A stretch of DNA of 64,000 bases, taken from assembly GCF_036689815.1 (NCBI RefSeq), contig NZ_JBAHUR010000001.1, forward strand, positions 397,020 through 461,019, in the 5' to 3' direction. The translations under genes were made by a program, and so were the position numbers. The notes under the pieces are model-generated. The model was not told the DNA's origin. It saw only the letters and a list, made by a program, of their open reading frames with translations, and did not search any database. This DNA comes from Magnetovibrio sp. PR-2. GTDB lineage: Bacteria > Pseudomonadota > Alphaproteobacteria > Rhodospirillales > Magnetovibrionaceae. Position 1 is the first letter of the stretch. Every line of letters starts with the position of its first letter. Shown one piece after another: positions 27,766-36,202 of this stretch.

Positions 27766-28692
27766 TTAGAGCTTTTCGGAGAGCTCCGGCAAAACATCGA
27801 ACAAGTCCGCGACCAAGCCGTAATCCGCCACTTGGAAGATTGGGGCTTCTTCGTCCTTGTTGATGGCGACGATGACTTTGGAATCCTTCATCCCGGCCAA
27901 GTGCTGAATGGCACCGGAAATACCGACCGCGATGTAGAGTTCCGGTGCGACCACTTTGCCGGTCTGACCGACTTGGTAATCGTTGGGAACGAAGCCCGCG
28001 TCGACGGCTGCACGCGAAGCACCAACGGCTGCGCCCAGTTTGTCGGCCACGGCTTCCAACAGCGGGAAGTTGTCGCCAGACGCCATACCACGACCGCCGG
28101 AGATAATAACGGACGCTGCCGTCAACTCTGGACGTTCGGACACGGTCAGCTCAGCGCCAACAAAGCTGGACAGGCCGGGGTTGTCGGCACCATCAATGCT
28201 TTCAACAGCTGCACTTCCGCCTTCAGCGGCTGCGGCTTCGAACGCAGTGGTGCGCACCGTGATGACCTTTTTGGCATCGGATGACTTCACCGTCGCAATG
28301 GCGTTGCCCGCATAGATGGGACGTTTAAACGTGTCCGCATCAATCACGGCGGTGATGTCGGAAAGTTGTTGAACGTCCAGCAGAGCTGCCACGCGGGGCA
28401 TGACGTTTTTGCCCGTGGTCGTGGCGGCGGCCATCAAGTAAGTGTAGTCGTCCGACAGCTTGACCAAGATCGGGGCAATGGTTTCGGCCAAGGTGTGTTC
28501 GTAATCACCACCGTCGACCACCAAAACTTTGGACACGCCTTCGACCTTGGCGCCAGCCTCAGCCACCGCTTGGCAGCCAGACCCGACCACCAAGATGGCC
28601 ACGTCACCCAGTGCCTTAGCGGCGGTGACGGCGTTCAGAGTTTGTGCTTTGAGTTCCGAATTATCGTGTTCGGCAAGGACCAGTACGCTCAT
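27766..28692 (-). CDS. etfA: Electron transfer flavoprotein alpha subunit
   Basis: 308 residues. The N-terminal half is Rossmann-like, and the C-terminal FAD domain carries the signature VVSGGRGM-like IISGGRGMASGDNFPLLEAVA, then GASRAAVDAGFVPNDYQVGQTG, KVVAPELYIAVGISGAIQHLAGM and IVAINKDEEAPIFQVADYG. EtfAB takes electrons from acyl-CoA dehydrogenases (for example Mcd at 32.9 kb) and gives them to ETF-QO at 12.1 kb. Its start overlaps the etfB stop by one base (TGATG). Confidence 0.95.
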   Translation of the reverse strand: MSVLVLAEHDNSELKAQTLNAVTAAKALGDVAILVVGSGCQAVAEAGAKVEGVSKVLVVDGGDYEHTLAETIAPILVKLSDDYTYLMAAATTTGKNVMPRVAALLDVQQLSDITAVIDADTFKRPIYAGNAIATVKSSDAKKVITVRTTAFEAAAAEGGSAAVESIDGADNPGLSSFVGAELTVSERPELTAASVIISGGRGMASGDNFPLLEAVADKLGAAVGASRAAVDAGFVPNDYQVGQTGKVVAPELYIAVGISGAIQHLAGMKDSKVIVAINKDEEAPIFQVADYGLVADLFDVLPELSEKL

Positions 28693-29441
28693 CAGATCAC
28701 CTTTGCCTCGTTCTTGAGTTTCTCGACCAGCTCGGCAACGTCGGCGACAATCACACCGGCTTCGCGGGCTGCGGGTTCTTCAACGCTCAACACGTCCAGG
28801 CGCGGGGCGACATCGACGCCAAGCTCGTCCGTGGTGAGCTTGTCGATGGGCTTTTTCTTCGCCTTCATAATGTTGGGCAGCGACGCATAGCGCGGTTCGT
28901 TCAAACGCAGGTCCGTCGTCACCACACAGGGTACCGACAGGCCAACCGTTTCCAGGCCACCGTCAATCTCGCGCGTTACGTTAGCTTTACCGTCTGCGAG
29001 TTCGAGCTTGGAGGCAAACGTGCCTTGGCCCCAACCCAACAGGGCGGCCAGCATTTGGCCCGTTTGGTTGCTATCGTCGTCAATGGCTTGCTTGCCCAAA
29101 ACGACCATGTCGGGATTTTCCTTCTCGACAATGGCTTTGAGCAGCTTGGCGACGGCCAGCGGTTCCAGCACCGCGTCAGTTTGGACATGGATGCCGCGAT
29201 CGGCTCCCATGGCCAGCGCAGTGCGGATGGTTTCTTGTGCTTGGGTGACCCCCAAAGACACGGCGATAACTTCGTCAGCCGTGCCGGCTTCTTTCAAGCG
29301 CACAGCTTCTTCGACAGCGATTTCGTCAAAGGGGTTCATAGACATTTTCACGCCTTGCGTTTCAATGTCCGATCCATCGGTTTTCACGCGGATCTTGACG
29401 TTATAGTCAACCACCCGTTTGACGGCGACCAAAACCTTCAT
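28692..29441 (-). CDS. etfB: Electron transfer flavoprotein beta subunit
   Basis: 249 residues. [20 protein letters not shown], the AMP-binding region [30 protein letters not shown] and the recognition-loop text [16 protein letters not shown] are typical of EtfB. It forms the heterodimer with EtfA, binding AMP and helping dock to dehydrogenases. It is the first gene of etfB-etfA-hbd. A near-palindrome TTTCGCA-GG-TGCAAAA stands 110 bases upstream. Confidence 0.95.
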   Translation of the reverse strand: MKVLVAVKRVVDYNVKIRVKTDGSDIETQGVKMSMNPFDEIAVEEAVRLKEAGTADEVIAVSLGVTQAQETIRTALAMGADRGIHVQTDAVLEPLAVAKLLKAIVEKENPDMVVLGKQAIDDDSNQTGQMLAALLGWGQGTFASKLELADGKANVTREIDGGLETVGLSVPCVVTTDLRLNEPRYASLPNIMKAKKKPIDKLTTDELGVDVAPRLDVLSVEEPAAREAGVIVADVAELVEKLKNEAKVI

Positions 29442-29550
29442 GGTACTTATCCGGTATCTGTTTATGTGTTCGTTGCTTCCCTGCGCCGCGATCTTATCGC
29501 CGCAGCTGAGGCAAAGAGCTTAGGCAAGTTTTACCGCGCCTGCAAACTCT

Positions 29551-29566
29551 TTTCGCAGGTGCAAAA
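29551..29566. promoter_or_regulatory. Near-palindrome TTTCGCA-N2-TGCAAAA upstream of etfBA
   Basis: TTTCGCA 29551-29557 and TGCAAAA 29560-29566, with another TGCAAA at 29541-29546. It matches the palindromes upstream of the cobalamin adenosyltransferase (30211) and between ccr and ecm (37644). It is a candidate operator; the known regulators of short-chain acyl-CoA genes in related bacteria bind TTTGCAAA-like sites, which is similar but not identical. Confidence 0.4.
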
Positions 29567-29604
29567 ACTTTATTGACCAAGTGATTAATTGAATTTGACT
29601 TCGA

Positions 29605-30165
29605 TTAGCGATCGCCACCGGGTTTCCACAGCACGTCGGCTGCGCCCTGGTCGTTTTCTGCACGTGCCAGCTGGAAGAGAAAATCAGACAAACGGTTGAT
29701 ATACTTTAAGATTTCTGGGTTTAGGGGGGTGTCGACGTTGAGCTTAACAATGGTGCGCTCAGCGCGACGCGTCAGGGCGCGGGCCACGTGCAGGCGGGCT
29801 GCGGCTTCGCTTCCACCCGGCAACACAAAGCTGGTGAGTTCACCTAAAGTATCACTTAAGACATCGATTTCGGCTTCCAAGGCGCAGGTGCGGCCCTCAG
29901 CCAGGCGCAAAGCGCCTTCGATTTCACCCGGAGTCGCCAAATCTGCGCCCAAATCGAACAAATCATTCTGTACCCCGGCCAAAAAGCGGTCGGCGTCGCT
30001 GCCGTCGTTTAAAACCACACGAGCCATTCCGATGGCACAGTTGACTTCGTCCACGTCGCCGATGGCGTCAAATCGCAGGTGGCTCTTGCTTGCGCGCGAA
30101 CCGTCGACCAGTCCACTGGTGCCGCCATCGCCGCCACGGGTGTAGATTTTCGATAATTTGACCAT
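29605..30165 (-). CDS. Cob(I)alamin adenosyltransferase, PduO type
   Basis: 186 residues. The opening KIYTRGGDGGTSGLVDGSRASK is the ATP-binding start of PduO-type transferases, and the helical remainder carries VDEVNCAIG, FVLPGGS(E)AAARLHVAR, CRRAER-like TRRAERTIVKL, and IKYINRLSDFLFQLAR-like text. The enzyme makes adenosylcobalamin, which ethylmalonyl-CoA mutase (37.7 kb) and the ribonucleotide reductase (58.0 kb) need. It lies upstream of etfB on the same strand, 163 bases away, and has its own palindrome upstream. Confidence 0.93.
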   Translation of the reverse strand: MVKLSKIYTRGGDGGTSGLVDGSRASKSHLRFDAIGDVDEVNCAIGMARVVLNDGSDADRFLAGVQNDLFDLGADLATPGEIEGALRLAEGRTCALEAEIDVLSDTLGELTSFVLPGGSEAAARLHVARALTRRAERTIVKLNVDTPLNPEILKYINRLSDFLFQLARAENDQGAADVLWKPGGDR

Positions 30166-30210
30166 CGGGTGTCTCCTTGTTGGGGACTAAACATGCGATT
30201 GGCTGACGGG

Positions 30211-30227
30211 ATTCGCAAGCTGCGAAT
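30211..30227. promoter_or_regulatory. Palindrome ATTCGCA-N3-TGCGAAT upstream of the adenosyltransferase
   Basis: A perfect 7-bp inverted repeat with a 3-base spacer, 46 bases upstream of the adenosyltransferase start and 122 bases before the divergent histidine kinase. It shares the TTCGCA/TGCGAA half-sites of the ccr/ecm site. Confidence 0.45.
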
Positions 30228-30348
30228 TTAAGCTAACTCGTCCAAATGGGTAATTTCCAAAATTCATCTTACAAACTAACCTTGAATTATGGGGTAAGGC
30301 TGCAACCCGGACTGTGGGGGTGCCCTAAACTAAGGGCAAATTCGATTG

Positions 30349-32862
30349 ATGACGGCACATAAACAACCGTTCCGCCGCGTAAGCGCTGTGGTGAGAGACG
30401 TTGTCCGCACGGCACAAAGCCAGGGCGTTGGCAGCTTTGACGTGTCGATTGTCGAAAATGACCCGACGGCTTTCTTCCAAGCTATAGAAGCCAGTCCAAG
30501 TTCCGTCATCATCACCGACACCGAAGGTGTAATCGAATACGTCAATCCGCGCTTTGTCGAAACGACAGGCTATGCGTCCAGCGAAGCCATCGGCCAAAAG
30601 CCAAGTTTGCTTAAATCCGGACAGACGGAACCTGCGATATATGCCAAGCTATGGGAAACCATTTTGCGCGGGGAAACGTGGCGCGGTGAGCTGTGCAATC
30701 GCAAGCGTTCGGGCGCGCTCTATTGGGAATCCACCGCCATTGCGCCCATTATTGACGCGAACGGTGCTATCACGCGCTTTGTCGCCATCAAAGAAGACAT
30801 CACCGAGCGCCGCTTGGCCCAAGACGCCCTGAAAGCCCGACAGTTCCGTGACGCGAAGCTGGCCGAAGTCACGCGCCTGGTCTTGGCCGATTCCAAACCC
30901 GAAGCGGTGGAGGCTGCGTTGGGCGTGTTGGGGGAAGCCGTTGGTAGTGCGCGCGCCTTTGTGTTTCGTTTGATGGCTGATGGGCACATGATTTCCAACA
31001 CCCACGAATGGGTCGCACCGGGCTGTTCTTCGCGCCGGGATAATTACGTCGGCATGGCGACGGAACGCTTCGATTGGTGTTTGAGCCAATTTCGCAACAA
31101 CACCCCCATCTCTTTGGTCGACGTCAGCGAACTCCCTGACGAAGCACAAGAAATTAAATCCATGATGCAGGACGGCGGCATCACGTCTCATCTGAGCGCG
31201 CCGATTTTCGCCAAGGACAAATTCATCGGCTTTGTCGGCGTCGATGTGGAAGGGGAGCCGCGCAACTGGTCCTTGGACGAGCGCGAGCTGGTGACCCGCA
31301 TCGCCGAGGTGTTGGGATTGGCGTTGTTGCGTCAAGACGCCGAAGACAGTTTGTTGAACACCCGTGACCGCGCTGAAAAGGCCGAGCGCAACCTGATCGA
31401 CGCGATTGAGAGTATGTCCGAAGGCTTCGTGTTGTACGACGAAGGCGGTAAGCTGGTCGCCAGCAACTCGCGCTTTCGCAAGGACTATGGCTACACCGAA
31501 GAACAAGCGCGTCCAGGCGTGCACTTCATGGACTTGGGCCAAATCGATGTGATGCGCGGCAATGTCATTGTTCCCGATGGTTACAAAGACGCGGATGCAT
31601 ATTTGCAAACGCGCTTGAAGTATCGTTTGCGGCTGGAAGGGACCTTCCCGGTGTTGCTCAAAGACGGGCGTCATTTGATGACGCGCGACCGCCGCACATC
31701 GTTGGGGGGCTTGGTCAGCATTCAGACGGACGTCACCAAACTCAAAGACACCGAAGAAGCGCTGCGCACGTCGGAGCGTAAATTCTGGTCCGTATTCCAC
31801 GCGTCGCCCAGTTTGATGAGCATTTCGCGCGACAGCGACCATGCCATCCAAGACGTGAACGCCAAGTGGGTGTCGGTGTTGGGCTATGACTATTCCGAAG
31901 CCATCGGCAAATCGGCCCAAGATATGAACATCTGGGTCTCACCATCGGACCGTGAGAAGCTCTACGACGCTTTTGATGCGAACGGTGTGCTGACGGACTA
32001 TGAGTTGAAACTGCGCACCCGCGACGGGGACGACCGCGATTTCTTGATTTCGGGTGTGCGCCTGTTTGTGAACGAGGAAGAATCGACCCTTCTGGTGTGC
32101 GACGACATTACCCAGAGCAAAAAGGCTCAGCTGGAAATCTTCGCTGCCAAGGAACAAGCCGGGTATGCGACCTCGGCCAAGACCGAGTTCCTCACAGGCA
32201 TGAGCCACGAACTGCGCACGCCTTTGAACGGCATCATTGGCTTTTCGCAAATGGTCAAAGAAGTCAGTGACGTCGGTTTGTCCGATCAGCAGCGGGAATA
32301 TTTGGGTTTGATTGAGCAGTCGGGCCATCACTTGCTCGACATTATCAACGAGATTCTAGAACTGGCCAAAGTCGAACAAGGCCGTTTGGATGTCAGCCTC
32401 GCCACGGTGAACGCCCGCGATTTGATCGGGACCTGTTTGGATTCCTTAAAACCGATGCTGAAGTCCAAGGCCATTGGCCTTGAGTTCGACCGCGAGGCAT
32501 CGCCGGTCTACATTCAAGCGGACCGTTTGAAGTTCAAACAAGTCATTATCAACCTGGTGACCAACGCCATTAAGTACAATGTGGACGGTGGACAGGTCCG
32601 CATCAAAGTTAAAACCAAAAATGAAGAGGTGTGTGTCGCCATCTCGGACACCGGACCGGGCTTGAGGCCTGAACAGACGGCCATGCTGTTTGAGCCGTTC
32701 CAGCGTTTGGGTGCGGAATCCACAGATATTCAAGGCACGGGCTTGGGCTTGGTGTTGACCAAGCACATGGTGGAAGCCATGGGCGGCAACATCCGCGTTA
32801 AATCACAGCCGGGCGTCGGTTCGACCTTTACGGTGTGCTTGGACAAATCTCAAAACAGCTGA
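30349..32862 (+). CDS. Cytoplasmic PAS/GAF sensor histidine kinase
   Basis: 837 residues from ATG 30349 (a TTG precedes it). No membrane segment is seen. Order: PAS with PAC at about 40-160 (AIEASPSSVIITDTEGVIEY, the form found in aerotaxis- and NifL-like proteins), a GAF domain at about 165-325 (VLADSKPEAVEAALGVLGEA), a degenerate PAS at about 345-465 with SIQTDVTKLKDTEEAL at its end, a third PAS at about 475-590 (FWSVFHASPSLMSISRDS), a dimerisation domain with His620 (GMSHELRTPLNGI), and an ATPase domain with NLVTNAIKYN, ISDTGPGL and GTGLGLVLT. No receiver domain or partner regulator is adjacent. The many sensor domains suggest redox or ligand sensing in the cytoplasm; the signal is unknown. 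Confidence 0.9.
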   Translation: MTAHKQPFRRVSAVVRDVVRTAQSQGVGSFDVSIVENDPTAFFQAIEASPSSVIITDTEGVIEYVNPRFVETTGYASSEAIGQKPSLLKSGQTEPAIYAKLWETILRGETWRGELCNRKRSGALYWESTAIAPIIDANGAITRFVAIKEDITERRLAQDALKARQFRDAKLAEVTRLVLADSKPEAVEAALGVLGEAVGSARAFVFRLMADGHMISNTHEWVAPGCSSRRDNYVGMATERFDWCLSQFRNNTPISLVDVSELPDEAQEIKSMMQDGGITSHLSAPIFAKDKFIGFVGVDVEGEPRNWSLDERELVTRIAEVLGLALLRQDAEDSLLNTRDRAEKAERNLIDAIESMSEGFVLYDEGGKLVASNSRFRKDYGYTEEQARPGVHFMDLGQIDVMRGNVIVPDGYKDADAYLQTRLKYRLRLEGTFPVLLKDGRHLMTRDRRTSLGGLVSIQTDVTKLKDTEEALRTSERKFWSVFHASPSLMSISRDSDHAIQDVNAKWVSVLGYDYSEAIGKSAQDMNIWVSPSDREKLYDAFDANGVLTDYELKLRTRDGDDRDFLISGVRLFVNEEESTLLVCDDITQSKKAQLEIFAAKEQAGYATSAKTEFLTGMSHELRTPLNGIIGFSQMVKEVSDVGLSDQQREYLGLIEQSGHHLLDIINEILELAKVEQGRLDVSLATVNARDLIGTCLDSLKPMLKSKAIGLEFDREASPVYIQADRLKFKQVIINLVTNAIKYNVDGGQVRIKVKTKNEEVCVAISDTGPGLRPEQTAMLFEPFQRLGAESTDIQGTGLGLVLTKHMVEAMGGNIRVKSQPGVGSTFTVCLDKSQNS

Positions 32863-32874
32863 TCTCTGCAGCAT

Positions 32875-32907
32875 AAAAAAACCCCGACGAAAACGTCGGG
32901 GCTTTTT
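32875..32907. terminator. Bidirectional rho-independent terminator
   Basis: CCCCGACG (32882-32889) and CGTCGGGG (32894-32901) pair around AAAA, with an A run before (32875-32881) and T run after (32903-32907). It serves the histidine kinase on the plus strand and mcd on the minus strand. Confidence 0.9.
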
Positions 32908-32930
32908 GCGGGGGGGAGGTCCGTTTGTGT

Positions 32931-34595
32931 TTATGGTTTCAGCAGGCCGCGCGCAATCACGTGGGCTTGGATTTCGGCTGCACCTTCGAAGATGTTCAAG
33001 ATGCGAGAATCCACCAAGACGCGCGAGATGGGATATTCCAACGCATAGCCGTTGCCGCCATGGACCTGCAACGCGTTGTCGGCGTTGGACCAAGCGACAC
33101 GAGCGGCTAGCAATTTCGCCATGCCCGCTTCGATATCGGTGCGGTGGCCGATGTCTTTTTCACGTGCAGCAAAGAACGAGATTTGACGCGCAATTTGCGT
33201 TTCCACAGCCATCCAGCCCAGCTTCGCCGCAACGCGCGGGAAGTTGACGATGGGTTGACCGAATTGGGTGCGGTCGTGCGCATAACGCAAGCCCAGCTCC
33301 AACGCATTGGCAGCCACACCGACGGCGCGGGCCGCAGTTTGGATGCGTGCGGCTTCGAACGTGGACATCAATTGCTTGAAGCCTTCGCCCTCGACGCCAC
33401 CCAACAAGGCGGAAGCCGGAACTTCCAGATTGTCGAACGCCAGTTCGTATTCCTTCATGCCGCGATAACCCAGCACTTCGATTTCCGTGCCGGTCATGCC
33501 TTCCAACGGGAACGGATCGCCTTCGGTGCCGCGCGGTTTTTCGATCAAGAACATCGAAAGACCTTTGTAGCCGGGCTCGTCGGGGTTGGTTCGCGCCAGC
33601 AACGTCATCATGTCGGACCTTGAAGCATGCGTGATCCAGGTCTTGTTGCCGGTGATGCGGTAGACATCGCCGTCTTTCACAGCACGGGTTTTGAGGCTCG
33701 CCAAATCAGAACCCGTGTTGGGTTCGGTGAACACGGCGGTGGGCAGCAACTCACCCGCCGCGATTTGCGGCAAGTACTTTTCTTTTTGTTCTTGCGTGCC
33801 GCCGATAGTGATCAGCTCGCCCGCAATTTCGGAACGTGTGCCCAAAGAGCCCACACCGATGTAGCCGCGCGACAGTTCTTCGGTGACCACGCACATGGAG
33901 GTCTTGGACATGGCCAAGCCGCCGAACTCTTCTTCGATGGTGAGGCCAAAGACGCCCAGCTCACCCATTTGGTTGATGATCTCATCGGGGATGAGCACAT
34001 CGTCGTCGTGCCACTTGGGCGCGTTGGGGGCGACTTCTTCGGAGGCAAAACGGCGGAATTGCTCTTGGATCATGTCGAGCATTTCGTCGCCCAAGGCGTC
34101 TTTGCCGAAGCTGGACGTGTGCACATCCAACAGTTCCGCAATACGCACACGGGCTGCGTTGGCGTTGCCGTCTTGAACCAGCTTGGTGACCGCGTCGGTG
34201 TAGAACTCACGCACCTGTTCAGGGCTGACACCCATATCGCGTGGGCGCACCACTTCGACTTGGCTCATGGGGATGCCGCCAGCCATTTGGCTGAGGTATT
34301 CGGCTGTACCCACTTGCAAGATCAGCTCTTCAATCTCGCCCAGTTCGCCATTGGCGTCCAAACGTTCGGCCCAGTGCACCAGTTGCTCAACCGCGCGAAC
34401 GTAAGTTTGCAGCCACGAAAACCCGTGGGCGGCAAATTGTTCTTGGTCCAATAGCTTGCTGTTAATACGGCCATCTGTGACGATTTTGGCCTGCACGCCG
34501 GAGCGCGCAGCTTCGATCAAGATGGAACAGTCTTTAGCGGCCTGCTGGCATAACGCCAGCACACCGTCGAGTTTGTATGGGGAGGCATTACTCAT
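32931..34595 (-). CDS. mcd: (2S)-methylsuccinyl-CoA dehydrogenase
   Basis: 554 residues, about 150 longer than ordinary acyl-CoA dehydrogenases owing to an N-terminal helical extension, which is the hallmark of Mcd. The dehydrogenase core has AVFTEPNTGSDLASLKTRA, ITGNKTWITHASRSD, the FAD-contact RTQFGQPI and the C-terminal HGGNGYALEYPISRVLVDSR. It oxidises methylsuccinyl-CoA to mesaconyl-CoA in the ethylmalonyl-CoA pathway, passing electrons to ETF. Its ribosome site AGGGA lies inside the end of the upstream ATPase gene, with which it overlaps by 8 bases. ccr lies just beyond the ATPase, so the pathway genes are together except for that gene. Confidence 0.92.
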   Translation of the reverse strand: MSNASPYKLDGVLALCQQAAKDCSILIEAARSGVQAKIVTDGRINSKLLDQEQFAAHGFSWLQTYVRAVEQLVHWAERLDANGELGEIEELILQVGTAEYLSQMAGGIPMSQVEVVRPRDMGVSPEQVREFYTDAVTKLVQDGNANAARVRIAELLDVHTSSFGKDALGDEMLDMIQEQFRRFASEEVAPNAPKWHDDDVLIPDEIINQMGELGVFGLTIEEEFGGLAMSKTSMCVVTEELSRGYIGVGSLGTRSEIAGELITIGGTQEQKEKYLPQIAAGELLPTAVFTEPNTGSDLASLKTRAVKDGDVYRITGNKTWITHASRSDMMTLLARTNPDEPGYKGLSMFLIEKPRGTEGDPFPLEGMTGTEIEVLGYRGMKEYELAFDNLEVPASALLGGVEGEGFKQLMSTFEAARIQTAARAVGVAANALELGLRYAHDRTQFGQPIVNFPRVAAKLGWMAVETQIARQISFFAAREKDIGHRTDIEAGMAKLLAARVAWSNADNALQVHGGNGYALEYPISRVLVDSRILNIFEGAAEIQAHVIARGLLKP

Positions 34596-36114
34596 TGTTT
34601 GGTCCCTGTTTTGGATAGAGAGTTTCTTTGTAGTCGTTCAGGTCGCGGCAAATGTAGCCTTGCTCCTGCAGATGTGATTTTGTTTGCTCGTCAAAGCGCG
34701 GAGAGAAAAGCGCATGCTCGACGCTCCAACCGTCAAAGCGGCGGCCTTCTTTGCTTTTGAGAAAGCGCGAGATGTGCAACTGGAATTTTTCCAAAGATTT
34801 GCCGTCATGGCTGTCTTGGTTACGCTTGCACGAGCCCAAGCGGAGAATTTTGTCGTCTTCGTTGCACGTGACAATGTCGATTACCACGTCGGAGCCATCG
34901 GCCTTGTTCCAGTAGCCATATACGAAGTCGGTCAAGGCGAAGTCGCCGACGCCTTTGCGCGAGCTTTCTTCGTGGAGGATGCGGATCATTTTTTCAAACG
35001 CATAGCCCTCATGGACCATTAGCATTTCGTCCGCTCGGGCTAACGGCTTCGCAACAGGCTGAACCCGTGCCATCTGCACATTGCGCCCCAATGCACGCAG
35101 CCAAGCGGATAAGAAATTGTCCGTGATCACGTAGCGGGCTTTGCGTGATTTGTTCGACGCAAAGATGGGCTGGAGCTTTTCGACCATTTGGTAGCGGTCG
35201 ATTAGGGTGGTGAGATACGCACCTAACTGTTTTTCTCCACCGACACCATCGCGGTCGTACTCATCTTCCAATGTGCCGCGCGTGCACGGCCCCTTGTTGG
35301 CGAGCATTTTGAGAACACTGTCGTATCGTCCTCGAAGTTCGCGCAAAAACCAGTTGGTGGCTTCGTCGCGAAGCGGACTTGCGCCTTCAAAGAACAATTT
35401 GCGTAACGTCGTTTGGCGATATTCGTTTTGATCGGCCAAGACCCCTTGGTCAAAGGCGTCGCGGTAGAACTTCGGCACACCTTCGAACAAGGACCACAAG
35501 AACAGCCAGTGTTCCGGCGTTTGGACATCTTGGGCTTCACACATTTCAAAAAACGTCTCGAAATCCCAGTGATCTAGATGCAAACGGTGTGTCACACGGT
35601 TGAACAACGGTGATGCTTGGTCTTCTAAAATGGCCGTCATTTCTGTGTGGATGGAGCCAAGGACGAACAGCCCACCCTTGTTAGTGTTTCGCATTTCATC
35701 GACACGAGATTGTAAGAAGGATGCAAAGGGAGATAGGGCTTTGCGATGAAAATATTGGAATTCATCGATGATGATGATGAAACCGACTGCGCATAAGCCA
35801 TCAATGGCTTCGGCCATGTCTTGAAAGCTTCGGACACGATTGGTCAAAACCGCACGCATGCCTTCATGATCATCAAAAATATCTTCGGCAGCTTCCCAAA
35901 ACGCTTGCACCACGCCACGCTCGTCGCTATCGGGCACTTGGAAATAGAAATAGTGCTGATTCTGGCGTCTCCGTAGCGCCTGCTGAATCAGCGTCGTCTT
36001 GCCAATGCGCCGCCGTCCTGATATGGCACAAAAGAACCAACGTCCGGATGAGATAATGGTTTCAATCTCTTCCAGTTCGCTATTGCGACCATAAAAACCC
36101 CAAGTTTTTTGCAT
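34588..36114 (-). CDS. AAA-type ATPase with C-terminal nuclease-like region (archaeal ATPase/DUF234 group)
   Basis: 508 residues. The N-terminal ATPase carries Walker A SGRRRIGKTTLIQQA near residue 33-45 and Walker B FIIIIDEFQYF near 115. A helical and winged-helix middle follows (YDSVLKMLANKGPCTRGTLE), then a C-terminal region resembling PD-(D/E)xK folds: the acidic pair in YWNKADGSDVVIDIVTCN and a late GSCKRNQDS. This layout is that of the archaeal-ATPase/DUF234 group, often carried on mobile DNA and of unknown function. It sits between ccr and mcd, where no such gene is expected, and is preceded by a set of inverted repeats. AT content is higher than in its neighbours. Confidence 0.8.
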   Translation of the reverse strand: MQKTWGFYGRNSELEEIETIISSGRWFFCAISGRRRIGKTTLIQQALRRRQNQHYFYFQVPDSDERGVVQAFWEAAEDIFDDHEGMRAVLTNRVRSFQDMAEAIDGLCAVGFIIIIDEFQYFHRKALSPFASFLQSRVDEMRNTNKGGLFVLGSIHTEMTAILEDQASPLFNRVTHRLHLDHWDFETFFEMCEAQDVQTPEHWLFLWSLFEGVPKFYRDAFDQGVLADQNEYRQTTLRKLFFEGASPLRDEATNWFLRELRGRYDSVLKMLANKGPCTRGTLEDEYDRDGVGGEKQLGAYLTTLIDRYQMVEKLQPIFASNKSRKARYVITDNFLSAWLRALGRNVQMARVQPVAKPLARADEMLMVHEGYAFEKMIRILHEESSRKGVGDFALTDFVYGYWNKADGSDVVIDIVTCNEDDKILRLGSCKRNQDSHDGKSLEKFQLHISRFLKSKEGRRFDGWSVEHALFSPRFDEQTKSHLQEQGYICRDLNDYKETLYPKQGPNNE

Positions 36115-36124
36115 AGTTACGGCC

Positions 36125-36199
36125 CGTGCTTTAATAACGTAAGAAAAATTACGTTATTAAAGCACGCCGGACTGCTGCTGCGCAAGTCCGGCGTGCTTT
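36125..36199. repeat. Two overlapping perfect inverted repeats between ccr and the ATPase gene
   Basis: Repeat 1: arms 36125-36142 and 36149-36166 (18 bp, 6-base loop). Repeat 2: arms 36159-36173 and 36185-36199 (15 bp, 11-base loop). They share 36159-36166, and the octamer CGTGCTTT/AAAGCACG occurs three times. Only one stem can form at a time. On the minus strand repeat 2 directly follows the ccr stop and is GC-rich, like a terminator but with a short T run; repeat 1 would compete with it. Confidence 0.85.
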
Positions 36200-36202
36200 G
36201 GC

